From contig JAFWQM010000213.1 of assembly GCA_017509065.1 (NCBI GenBank), forward strand, positions 1 through 40,161: a DNA stretch of 40,161 nt, read 5' to 3'. This stretch comes from Clostridia bacterium. Lineage in GTDB: Bacteria; Bacillota_A; Clostridia; Christensenellales; Aristaeellaceae. Positions 33,969 to 40,161 of the stretch are shown piece by piece. The position numbers and the translations under genes are program-made. The stretch's first letter is position 1, and each line of letters opens with the position of its first letter. Below the pieces are notes generated by a model. That model made no database searches, had not been told where the DNA came from, and saw only the letters and a program-made list of their open reading frames with translations.

Positions 33969-34370
33969 TTATTTCCCGATCAGGTCGCTAAGCTTTTTTT
34001 GCGTAAAAAAATCACGGACCAGGGCTTCGTACTCCGTCCAAAGCGGCAGTGTCTTGCAGATTTTTTTTCGCGGGCAGGTGTTCCTTTCTTCCGCGAGACA
34101 TGCCACGGGGGAGAGCGTGCCCTCCATTGTTTGCAGGATTTCAAAGACTGTGTATTCTTCCGCTTTCCGGCACAGCCTGTAGCCACCGCCCTTCCCGCTG
34201 GCTCCCGCCACAAGGCCGCCGGCGACCATGTCCTTCATGATGATTTCAAGATATTTTTTTGATATTTCCTGCCGCGCCGCAATGTCTTTGAGGGGAATAT
34301 AGTTCCCTTCATCGTTTTCGGCCAGGTCGATCATGACCCGGAGCGCGTATCGGCCTTTCGTTGTAATCAT
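33969..34370 (-). CDS. Rrf2-family transcription regulator with three cysteines
   Basis: The 133-residue winged-helix protein has the Rrf2 start MITTKGRYALRVMIDLAEND, the recognition region ISKKYLEIIMKDMVAGGLV, and the wing GASGKGGGYRLCRKAEEYTV. Three cysteines spaced C-x7-C-x5-C (ACLAEERNTCPRKKIC) correspond to the iron-sulfur ligand region of IscR and NsrR relatives, so redox or NO sensing is possible. AAAGGAGG precedes ATG 34370. There are no isc or suf genes here. It is probably autoregulated through the site overlapping its promoter. Confidence 0.9.
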   Translation of the reverse strand: MITTKGRYALRVMIDLAENDEGNYIPLKDIAARQEISKKYLEIIMKDMVAGGLVAGASGKGGGYRLCRKAEEYTVFEILQTMEGTLSPVACLAEERNTCPRKKICKTLPLWTEYEALVRDFFTQKKLSDLIGK

Positions 34371-34395
34371 GATAAAACCTCCTTTCAAAGCATAA

Positions 34396-34428
34396 CCTAT
34401 TATACCGCAAGGTGAATAGGCAATGCAA
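34396..34428 (-). promoter_or_regulatory. Promoter and possible operator of the Rrf2 gene
   Basis: On the minus strand TTGCAT (34423-34428) and TATAAT (34399-34404) are 18 bases apart. The inverted repeat CCTATT (34396-34401) and AATAGG (34415-34420) spans the -10 region, a plausible Rrf2 autoregulatory site. Confidence 0.6.
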
Positions 34429-34481
34429 GGGTATTTTTTGCAAAACAGTATTATGGGATGAATCCGATTACTATTCATTTA

Positions 34482-34656
34482 TAGATAATCCAGCAAAGGG
34501 AACGCTGCGGCTGTTCGCCCCAGTTCCGCAGCCTCAAACGGCGCAACTCGCCTTCATGGCGAGATTGCTTGTTTTGGCTGATCTCACCGCCGATGAGATT
34601 CCCGCCACAGGCGGTCATCGGCGGTTCGTCCCCAACCAGGGGCCTGAGGCCCCTGG
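34482..34656. repeat. Dispersed structured repeat, family 1, copy C
   Basis: The copy begins near GCTGCGG/CCGCAGC, continues with CCTCAAACGGCGCAA and the variable hairpin CTCGCC TTCAT GGCGAG, then the family core stem (34586-34596 with 34615-34625). It ends with an extra perfect hairpin CCAGGGGCC TGA GGCCCCTGG (34636-34656). It is the most complete copy in the window. Short ORFs across it are not taken as genes. Confidence 0.85.
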
Positions 34657-34743
34657 ACCCACAATAACGGATGTTAGTTGACTTAGAAAGTGAAATTTGT
34701 TCCCGCTGCTGCTTGAGAGAGACAGACAAAGATACGGCATTGT

Positions 34744-34866
34744 GCTTCTGGCCCGGCGGTGAAGCCGCCATCTCGGACGCTATGCGTCCGTGGAAAGCCT
34801 GGGAAGAATCCCCAGGGAAAGCGAGCTTTCCCCATGGGATTTTCCCGGCTTTCTTGGGCCAGAAGC
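34744..34866. other. Candidate structured element with a four-helix junction
   Basis: The 123 bases fold on paper into one closed structure. P1: GCTTCTGGCCC (34744-34754) with GGGCCAGAAGC (34856-34866). P2: GGCGG/CCGCC (34755-34759/34765-34769). P3: CGGACGC/GCGTCCG (34774-34780/34784-34790). P4: a long arm of about 25 pairs, with 34793-34799/34847-34853, 34801-34812/34836-34846 (one bulged G) and 34815-34821/34826-34832 capped by CGAG. P1 closes directly onto P2. It lies in the 730-base gene-free stretch 34371-35101. It may be a non-coding RNA or a palindromic mobile element. No promoter is evident. Confidence 0.6.
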
Positions 34867-34943
34867 CTCTAACTTTCGCAACTCTAGCGCGACAGGCGGA
34901 TGTTGCTTTCTTTACCAAACTAAGTAATTTCGCCTATTGGAGT

Positions 34944-34992
34944 CCAGAGGACGAAGTCCTTTGGCGCAGGTCTGGGCGCGCGGAGCGCCCAG
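34944..34992. repeat. Two adjacent strong hairpins in the gene-free stretch
   Basis: CCAGAGGAC GAA GTCCTTTGG (34944-34964, one G-T pair) and CTGGGCGC GCGGA GCGCCCAG (34972-34992). They follow the four-helix element and may belong to the same repeat cluster. No gene is supported between 34371 and 35101. Confidence 0.65.
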
Positions 34993-35045
34993 CGTAACCC
35001 CTTGTAACTGGCCGCGACACATAAATGGTTACTGAATCCGCAATC

Positions 35046-35086
35046 AAAAAGCGCCGGATATCACCCGAAGGCGCTGTATCCGGCGC
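35046..35086 (-). terminator. Terminator of the sigma/anti-sigma operon
   Basis: A perfect 10-bp stem GCGCCGGATA/TATCCGGCGC (35051-35060 with 35077-35086) with a 16-base loop is followed on the minus strand by TTTTT. It lies 15 bases beyond the stop at 35102. Confidence 0.88.
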
Positions 35087-35101
35087 GGAAGAACAGGGAA
35101 A

Positions 35102-36040
35102 TTACTGCATGGCTTCCTGGAAGGCGTCGAAGAATTCAGGGCAGGCCCATGTGCCGCAGGCGATCACGCGCTCGCCGTTGACGGCCATTTGCAGCACCAG
35201 GCCGGATTTAAGCTGGATCAGCAGGGACTGGTTGGTTTCGCTGCCGCCCGCGCGCAGGAAGGAAGCGTTATTGACCAGGATATCCACCAGCCGCTGAGCG
35301 GCGGCGGGGTCGTTGATCGTGCCGACGCCGGACAATTCAAGCGCCACGGCGGAGGAAGCCTTGAGCGTATCGCTCAGCTTTTCTTTGCCGACCAGCGCGT
35401 TGTCGCCGAAGGACACGCGCTGGAACACACGGATCTGGCCGTTTACGTTCGCGGCGGCCATCGCTCCGTTCATGTCCTTGACGGCGTACACTGTTTCGCC
35501 GGCCTGCACCGTGTTGGAGCATACGCCGTTTTTCCCGGCCAGGGCGGGCTCGCTGGTGAAGGTGGTCACGGTGCCGATGCTCTTTCCGAGCAGCTCGGAG
35601 GAAATGGAAGTGGGGTTGGTGAGCATCCGGTAATACCGCCCCTCCACGCAGATCAGCGGGAAGTTGCCGCCGGTCATGGGTTCCCAAATGCTGCGGAAGG
35701 AAGGATTCCGGGTGGACTTAATGGAAATGCTTCCCGGCGGCACGTCGAGCGCCAGCTTGTCGCCAATGGATACCGACCCCGCGGGGTGGGATTCGATCAG
35801 CGCTGTCTGATTGCCCGTGCCCGTGTTCCCGTTCAGCCTTGGCAGCGCGAACGCGAGCCCGCCGATCAGCACAATAACCGCGCAGAACGCGGGAACCAGC
35901 CGCCGCGCCTGAAACGCGGTTTTTCTGGGGCTGCTATCGGCCGCGCGCAGAATCTTTCTTTTCAGTTGTTCATCCGCTTGAAGACCGCTGGACGCAGCAA
36001 TATCCGGCAGCTCCAGCAGCCTTTGCTCCACGTTCTTCAT
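35102..36040 (-). CDS. Membrane protein, putative anti-sigma factor
   Basis: The 312-residue product has a short cytoplasmic N-terminus (about 1-45), one membrane helix (about 46-66, VPAFCAVIVLIGGLAFALP) and a long external domain of about 240 residues, which I do not recognise. Its ATG overlaps the stop of the ECF sigma gene (ATGA), the usual arrangement for a sigma factor and its membrane-bound inhibitor. No zinc-finger HxxxCxxC motif of classical anti-sigma domains is seen, so the role is inferred from context. The external domain could sense an envelope signal. Confidence 0.7.
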   Translation of the reverse strand: MKNVEQRLLELPDIAASSGLQADEQLKRKILRAADSSPRKTAFQARRLVPAFCAVIVLIGGLAFALPRLNGNTGTGNQTALIESHPAGSVSIGDKLALDVPPGSISIKSTRNPSFRSIWEPMTGGNFPLICVEGRYYRMLTNPTSISSELLGKSIGTVTTFTSEPALAGKNGVCSNTVQAGETVYAVKDMNGAMAAANVNGQIRVFQRVSFGDNALVGKEKLSDTLKASSAVALELSGVGTINDPAAAQRLVDILVNNASFLRAGGSETNQSLLIQLKSGLVLQMAVNGERVIACGTWACPEFFDAFQEAMQ

Positions 36041-36555
36041 CGCGCCCCACTCTCCTTTAAAATCTCTTCTAACTTTTTCCGGCCGCGGCTGAGGCGGCTG
36101 GAGATCGTGCCCTCCGGAACATGCAGCATTTCCGCCATTTCGGCGATGCCGTAGCCCTGATAATAATGCAGCAGGATCACATCCCTGAAATCCGCCGGCA
36201 GTTTCCGGATGGAGGAAAGAAGCTCTTCCCTTTCCAGCCTGTCGTCCATCTGATCCGGCGCGGGAGTCAGCTCCAGCGCCGGGCTGCCCAGCACCACGCG
36301 CTTTACCCACGCAGCGCGCCAAAGATCCCGGCATCGGTTCAGCGCGACCTTCAGCAGCCAGGCTTTTTCCTTTCCCGGTTCCAGATCGGGGGCGTGGGTC
36401 AGCAGGCGCACAAACACGTCCTGGGTCACGTCCTCGGCCTGCTGCCGGTCGCCCAGATAAAAGTAGCTGACCCGAAGAACGTCGTCGGCGTACCGGGTGT
36501 ACAGCGCTTCGAACTGCGCGTCGTCCATGCGGCACGCTTGTGCCCGCTCATTCAT
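36037..36555 (-). CDS. ECF-type RNA polymerase sigma factor
   Basis: A 172-residue sigma-70 family protein with only regions 2 and 4. Region 2 is seen as FEALYTRYADDVLRVSYFYL and QQAEDVTQDVFVRLL, and region 4 as LPADFRDVILLHYYQGYGIA with the helix-turn-helix EMLHVPEGTISSRLSRGRKK. ATG 36555 is chosen (GGGAAAGG about 11 bases upstream). ATG 36576 and TTG 36594 in the same frame have poorer sites. It is transcribed with the membrane protein downstream. Confidence 0.9.
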   Translation of the reverse strand: MNERAQACRMDDAQFEALYTRYADDVLRVSYFYLGDRQQAEDVTQDVFVRLLTHAPDLEPGKEKAWLLKVALNRCRDLWRAAWVKRVVLGSPALELTPAPDQMDDRLEREELLSSIRKLPADFRDVILLHYYQGYGIAEMAEMLHVPEGTISSRLSRGRKKLEEILKESGAR

Positions 36556-36648
36556 ATAACGGCGTACCTTTCCCATTTCTTGCACGTACAGCAAAATTTT
36601 TCACAGGGAAATTCTGTCTGCCGGGGCAGAAGATTTCCTTTCCGACTG

Positions 36649-36678
36649 ATTATACCGCATGTGCCTTGCTCCGGTCAA
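36649..36678 (-). promoter_or_regulatory. Promoter of the sigma/anti-sigma operon
   Basis: On the minus strand TTGACC (36673-36678) and TATAAT (36649-36654) are 18 bases apart, a housekeeping-type promoter. A 14-base palindrome TCTGCC GG GGCAGA (36617-36630) lies in the leader. The ECF-specific autoregulatory promoter, if any, was not recognised. Confidence 0.7.
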
Positions 36679-36755
36679 GGGTCTGGAAAAGAAACACGAT
36701 GAAACGGAAAAGATTAAACCACATTCAACAGACAATGGAAATACAGCGGAATATC

Positions 36756-36783
36756 TTGACAAAAACAGCGAAAAGCGTACAAT
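36756..36783 (+). promoter_or_regulatory. Promoter of the T-box operon
   Basis: TTGACA (36756-36761) and TACAAT (36778-36783) are 16 bases apart. Transcription would start near 36790 at the base of T-box stem I. Confidence 0.75.
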
Positions 36784-36789
36784 ATACAG

Positions 36790-37057
36790 TAATCGCTATG
36801 ACGGAGTTACGCTTTTCCGGAACGCATGGCAGAGAGTTGGCGGCGGGTGCAAGCCAATCTTGCGCGGGAAAGCGGTCTCGCTCCCGAGCTGAACGCCTGA
36901 ACCGAGTAAGGCGCTCCGGTTCGCCCCGTTATCAAGGCGCAGGGCTTGAAAGAGCCTGATGAGAGGTCGTTTTCAAACGAAGCGGCAACAAGGGTGGTAC
37001 CGCGGTAAAGATTGCTTTATCGTCCCTGAAGCGCATTGGCGCTTTGGGGACGTTTTT
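36790..37057 (+). promoter_or_regulatory. T-box tRNA-sensing leader
   Basis: A complete T-box leader. Stem I begins with TATGACGGAGTTACG and closes with CCGTTATC (36926-36933). It contains the AGAGAG..GGTGCAAGCC distal features and the GAGTAAGG segment. The T-box AAGGGTGGTACCGCGG is at 36990-37005. The terminator CGTCCC...GGGACG (37021-37052) ends in five T residues (37053-37057). Uncharged tRNA pairing with the specifier codon and the T-box bulge would stop termination. The specifier-side loop appears to be TTCGCC (36920-36925), which contains no leucine codon. I cannot fix the frame; UUC, UCG, CGC and GCC are candidates. Confidence 0.93.
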
Positions 37058-37069
37058 CATTCAGGTAGG

Positions 37070-37163
37070 AGTGAGGAGTTAGGAGTTCTATATAGTCGAA
37101 CAATTGAACGAAAGCCTGTCTTGCGTTCATTCAAAGCATTATATAAACTCCTCGCTCCTCACT
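37070..37163. repeat. Dispersed element with terminal inverted repeats, family 3, copy 2
   Basis: About 94 bases with ends GAGTGAGGAGTTAGGAGTT and AACTCCTCGCTCCTCACTC (17 of 19 paired), a central GAACGAAAGCCTGTCTTGCG and an inner hairpin TGAACG/CGTTCA. It is the inverse-orientation copy of 21219-21310. It sits between the T-box terminator and the start codon it controls, so it is part of the leader of that message. Confidence 0.85.
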
Positions 37164-37204
37164 CAAAACTTTTCCATCATGAAGAAACAGGAGGTACAAC
37201 ACGT

Positions 37205-38581
37205 ATGCGCTCCATCACCTTCTCCGATCAGACTATGCTCACGAACACCGCGCGGGCGGCGGGATTCCGGCAAAAGCTGGAAGCGGCCCGGAAGCTGGAT
37301 CACCTGGGATTGACTGCTGTGGAAATGCCGAAGCTGTCCGAGCAGGAAGCGGACGTGCTGCTGATGCGCTCCTTATGCTCCACGGTCAAGCGCGGCGTAT
37401 TGGCCCTGCATACCGGCATCACCGTGGACGAAGTGAACCGCGCGTGGGACGCGATCAAGGGCGCGGAACAGCCCCGGCTGATCATTTCCATGCCGCTGAC
37501 CAGCGCGCAGCTGGAGTATATCTGTCATTTGAAGCCGCCGAAGGCCATCGAGCGCATTGGCGAACTGGTGAAAGCCGCCCGGAAGCTGTGTGATGATGTT
37601 GAATTCGTCTGCGGCGACGTGACCCGGGCTGAACTGCCGTATGTAAAAGAAGCGCTGAAAACCGCCGTGGAGGCGGGGGCGAGCCGCATTACCTTAGAGG
37701 ACGCCGCCGGGCTGTCGCTGCCCGAGGAGATGGCGGTGCTGGTGAAGGAAGCCCGGAGCGTCATCGGGGACGAACTTCCTCTCTCCGTCCGCAGCGGCAA
37801 TGAACTGGGCCTGGCGATTTCCTGCGCCGTGGCCGCTTTGCAGGCCGGGGCCGACGAAATCAAGACCGCCTATAACGACGAAACCAGCCTGACCGCCGCC
37901 AGCATGGCGAAGCTGCTGCGGTCCCGGGGGGCCGACCTGCAATTGGAAAGCACCCTGAACGTGACCCGGGTGGACCGCACGGCGGGCGAGTTGGACGCTC
38001 TGCTCACCGCCGCGCCCAAGGCCCTGTCCACCGCCGGGGAACCCAAGCAGGGCGAAATCCCCGCCGGGGAAACCCTGGCCCAGGCCATTGCCTCCCTGGG
38101 CTATGAGCTGGACGAAGCGGACATGGCCCACGTGCAGGAGGCTGCCGAACGGGAGGGCAAAGGCCGTGCCCTGAACCTGGCCGAGCTGGAAGCCATCGTG
38201 CTGTCCGTAGCCCAGCAGGTGCCACCCACCTACCGGGTGAAGAGCTACATCGTGAACAGCGGCAACACCATCACCCCCACCGCCCACGTGGCGCTGGACA
38301 AGAACGGCGAAACCCTTACCGGCCTGTGCGCCGGGGACGGCCCCATCGATGCCGCATTCCTGGCCATCGAGCAGATCATCGGCCGTCACTATGAGATGGA
38401 CGATTTCCAGATCGCCGCCGTCACCCAGAACCGCGAGGCCATGGGTGACGCGCTGGTGAAGCTGCGCCACGGCGGCAAGGTGTACGCGGGCAAGGGCATT
38501 TCCACCGATATCATCGGCGCGGCCATCCGCGCGTACCTGAACGCGCTCAACAAAATCGCCTATGAGGAGAAAACCGTATGA
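37205..38581 (+). CDS. LeuA-like protein lacking the catalytic metal site
   Basis: The 458-residue protein is related to 2-isopropylmalate synthase. DDVEFVCGDVTR, EAGASRITLEDAAGLSLPEE, LGLAISCAVAALQAGADEI and the whole C-terminal regulatory domain (about 340-450, YIVNSGNTITPTAHVALDK, GDGPIDAAFLAIEQIIG) align with LeuA. The catalytic parts do not: the N-terminal RDGEQ is replaced by SDQTM (residues 7-11), the metal-binding HxHxD by Arg196-Ser-Gly-Asn-Glu200, NGIGERAGN by NDETSLTAA, and the HSSGIHQDG region is missing. It is therefore probably not an active isopropylmalate synthase. It follows the T-box leader and has AGGAGG 10 bases before its ATG. It overlaps the next gene as ATGA. A sensory, scaffold or new catalytic role is open. 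Confidence 0.85.
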   Translation: MRSITFSDQTMLTNTARAAGFRQKLEAARKLDHLGLTAVEMPKLSEQEADVLLMRSLCSTVKRGVLALHTGITVDEVNRAWDAIKGAEQPRLIISMPLTSAQLEYICHLKPPKAIERIGELVKAARKLCDDVEFVCGDVTRAELPYVKEALKTAVEAGASRITLEDAAGLSLPEEMAVLVKEARSVIGDELPLSVRSGNELGLAISCAVAALQAGADEIKTAYNDETSLTAASMAKLLRSRGADLQLESTLNVTRVDRTAGELDALLTAAPKALSTAGEPKQGEIPAGETLAQAIASLGYELDEADMAHVQEAAEREGKGRALNLAELEAIVLSVAQQVPPTYRVKSYIVNSGNTITPTAHVALDKNGETLTGLCAGDGPIDAAFLAIEQIIGRHYEMDDFQIAAVTQNREAMGDALVKLRHGGKVYAGKGISTDIIGAAIRAYLNALNKIAYEEKTV

Positions 38582-40161
38582 AGCTGAGCTTTTCCACGGG
38601 CGGCTGGCCCTTTTCATTGGACGAATGCACATCCCTGGCAAAGGAAATGCGCTATGACGGGCTGGAAATATCTTCTGAAAGTCTGGAACGCTTTGAACAT
38701 TCCGGCGCCCCTCTGTCTCCCGGACGGCTGCATGACACCGTGCGCAGGCTGAACGAAGCGGCCCTTTCGATTGCCGCTTTAAAAGCGTCGGACAACTGGG
38801 AAACGGATGAAGCCCTGTCCCTGATCGCCCTGGCCCATGATCTGCGTTCTCCTTTCGTAGTAATCCCGATGGGGGAGACCGGCGCGGAGGCGGAGGAAAA
38901 AATCAGCGCGGTGCTGCCTGTGGCGGAAAAGGCAGGGGTAGCGCTGCTGGTGCCCACGTGCGGGCCGTATGCCGACACTGGCGAATTGAAAGCCCTGCTG
39001 GACGGCTTCGCCTCTGACTATTTAGGCGCGGCCTGGCGCGTGCCCGCGGCGGCGGCGGTGAAAAGCCCGGAAGAAATCGTGACCGACCTGGGCGCTTACA
39101 TCCGCCACGTGTACCTCTGCGATGGAGAAATGGAAAACGGCGCAATGAAGGAAAAGCTGCTGGGCGAGGGCAATCTGCCGCTGAAAGACGTATTCGCCGC
39201 CCTGCGCTCCATCAGCTTTGAGGGCTTCTTTTCCTTCGACTGGACGCCCGGCGAAGGCGCGCTTGGCGACGCGGACGTGGTACTGTCCCATTACGCAGCG
39301 CTGGCCCGGAACCTGGGCAAAGATCCGCGTCGCGCGCGGCACACGCTCTACGACAATAACCGCAAAACCGGCAAATACGTCTGGAAAAAAGATATTTTAA
39401 TTGAGGAAACCTTCCCCTCCCTGCTGGACAGGATGGTGGAGGAATTCCCCGACCAGTACGCATTCCGCTATACGACATTGGACTACACCCGCACCTACGC
39501 CCAATTTAGGGACGATGTGGATAACTGCGCCCGAGCGCTCATGGCCATGGGCGTGCGGCGCGGAGCGAAGGTGGCGGTCTGGGCGACCAACGTGCCCCAG
39601 TGGTACATCACCTTCTGGGCCACCACGAAGATCGGCGCTGTGCTGGTGACGGTGAACACCGCCTACAAAATCCATGAGGCGGAATACCTGCTGCGCCAGA
39701 GCGACACCCATACCCTGGTGCTGGTGGAGGGCTGGCGGGATTCCGACTACGCGGGCATCATCAAGGAGCTGTGTCCCGAGCTGACGACCTCTGAACCCGG
39801 CGAGCCTCTGCACATCAAGCGCCTGCCCTTCCTGCGGAACATCATCACCGTGGGCTACTCCATGCGCGGCTGCCTGACCTGGGAGGAATTCCTGACCCGT
39901 GCCCGGAAAACGCCCAAGGAGGCGCTGCTCCGCCGCGCCGCCCAGGTGCAGCCCGACGACGTGTGCAATATGCAGTACACCTCCGGCACCACCGGCTTCC
40001 CCAAGGGCGTGATGCTGACCCATTACAACGTGGTGAACAACGGAAAGGCCATAGGCGACTGCATGGATCTGTCCACCGCGGACCGTATGATGATCCAGGT
40101 GCCCATGTTCCACTGCTTCGGTATGGTGCTGGCCATGACCGCCTCCGTGACCCACGGCGTG
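38578..40161 (+). CDS. TIM-barrel domain fused to AMP-forming acyl-CoA synthetase (partial, runs off the window)
   Basis: The frame is open from ATG 38578 to the window end (528 codons, C-terminus missing). Residues 1 to about 245 resemble the xylose-isomerase-like TIM barrel (KLSFSTGGWPFSLDECTSLA, RYDGLEISSES, the late FEGFFSFDW strand), but the usual metal ligands look replaced. From about residue 275 follows an adenylate-forming ligase: FPSLLDRMVEEFPDQYAFRY, KIGAVLVTVNTAYKIHEAEY and the nucleotide motif YTSGTTGFPKGVMLTH (from Tyr467), then VPMFHCFGMV. The closest known activity is a medium- or short-chain acyl-CoA synthetase. It overlaps the LeuA-like gene by 4 bases and shares its T-box control. 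The fusion is unusual and its substrate is unknown. Confidence 0.88.
   Translation, partial: MKLSFSTGGWPFSLDECTSLAKEMRYDGLEISSESLERFEHSGAPLSPGRLHDTVRRLNEAALSIAALKASDNWETDEALSLIALAHDLRSPFVVIPMGETGAEAEEKISAVLPVAEKAGVALLVPTCGPYADTGELKALLDGFASDYLGAAWRVPAAAAVKSPEEIVTDLGAYIRHVYLCDGEMENGAMKEKLLGEGNLPLKDVFAALRSISFEGFFSFDWTPGEGALGDADVVLSHYAALARNLGKDPRRARHTLYDNNRKTGKYVWKKDILIEETFPSLLDRMVEEFPDQYAFRYTTLDYTRTYAQFRDDVDNCARALMAMGVRRGAKVAVWATNVPQWYITFWATTKIGAVLVTVNTAYKIHEAEYLLRQSDTHTLVLVEGWRDSDYAGIIKELCPELTTSEPGEPLHIKRLPFLRNIITVGYSMRGCLTWEEFLTRARKTPKEALLRRAAQVQPDDVCNMQYTSGTTGFPKGVMLTHYNVVNNGKAIGDCMDLSTADRMMIQVPMFHCFGMVLAMTASVTHGV

Noticed and set aside
34475..34918. Minus-strand 147-residue ORF and the plus-strand ORFs at 34412-34681 and 34671-34997
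   Set aside because: They lie across the family 1 repeat and the four-helix element. The amino-acid pattern simply mirrors the hairpins (the peptide ADLTADEIPATGGHRRF reappears at 19779 through the repeat), and there is no convincing ribosome site.
37205..38581. Annotation as a working 2-isopropylmalate synthase
   Set aside because: The catalytic Arg-Asp and both metal-binding His are replaced and the HSSGIHQDG region is absent, so the name would mislead.

Overview
The window is a G+C-rich chromosomal segment of a Bacillota (Clostridia-like) bacterium. The basis is a T-box leader, sigma-A promoters of TTGACA/TATAAT type, strong AGGAGG ribosome sites, an maf-mreBCD-pbp2-minD-rodA cell-shape cluster, a DRTGG/CBS type Mn pyrophosphatase, Rrf2 and SmtB-type regulators, and ABC sugar transport without a local ATPase. 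An uncultured gut or rumen lineage is plausible but is inference. No rRNA, tRNA, CRISPR array, phage or complete insertion sequence was seen.

Layout. 1-1.2 kb: a repeat, then a GtrB-like glycosyltransferase. 1.2-3.7 kb: a zinc/cadmium defence pair (SmtB-type repressor and P1B ATPase) with a perfect promoter and operator. 3.8-5.7 kb: a secreted SH3-domain protein. 5.8-15.2 kb: the elongasome cluster maf, mreB, mreC, mreD, PBP2, minD, rodA; it has no minC or minE, and a broken four-helix-bundle gene flanked by 21-bp inverted repeats sits between pbp2 and minD. 15.2-17 kb: a membrane diguanylate cyclase. 17.1-23 kb (minus strand): glycogen phosphorylase, MnmE and a CBS/DRTGG Mn pyrophosphatase. 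23.2-25.6 kb: a GH3 glycosidase. 25.9-27.3 kb: metA and ridA. 27.4-32.4 kb (minus strand): a sugar ABC transporter (binding protein and two permeases), anmK and two small unknown genes. 32.5-34.4 kb: two GNAT acetyltransferases and an Rrf2 regulator. 34.4-35.1 kb: no gene, but several strong nested hairpins. 35.1-36.6 kb: an ECF sigma factor and a membrane protein that is probably its anti-sigma. 36.7-40.2 kb: a T-box leader controlling a LeuA-like protein without catalytic residues, and a TIM-barrel/AMP-ligase fusion that runs off the window.

How genes work together. The shape cluster supplies the wall-elongation scaffold, transpeptidase and RodA polymerase. The ABC/anmK operon looks like uptake and phosphorylation of an amino sugar, perhaps anhydro-MurNAc from wall turnover. 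MetA and RidA serve methionine synthesis and imine clean-up. The T-box operon at the right edge is the best candidate for an undescribed system: an amino-acid-starvation switch drives a LeuA pseudoenzyme that keeps the C-terminal regulatory domain, coupled by a 4-bp overlap to a fused TIM-barrel/acyl-adenylating enzyme.

Four families of dispersed palindromic repeats thread the intergenic spaces (copies at 1-179/19712-19827/34482-34656; 6512-6586/31029-31101; 21219-21310/37070-37163; 25659-25786).
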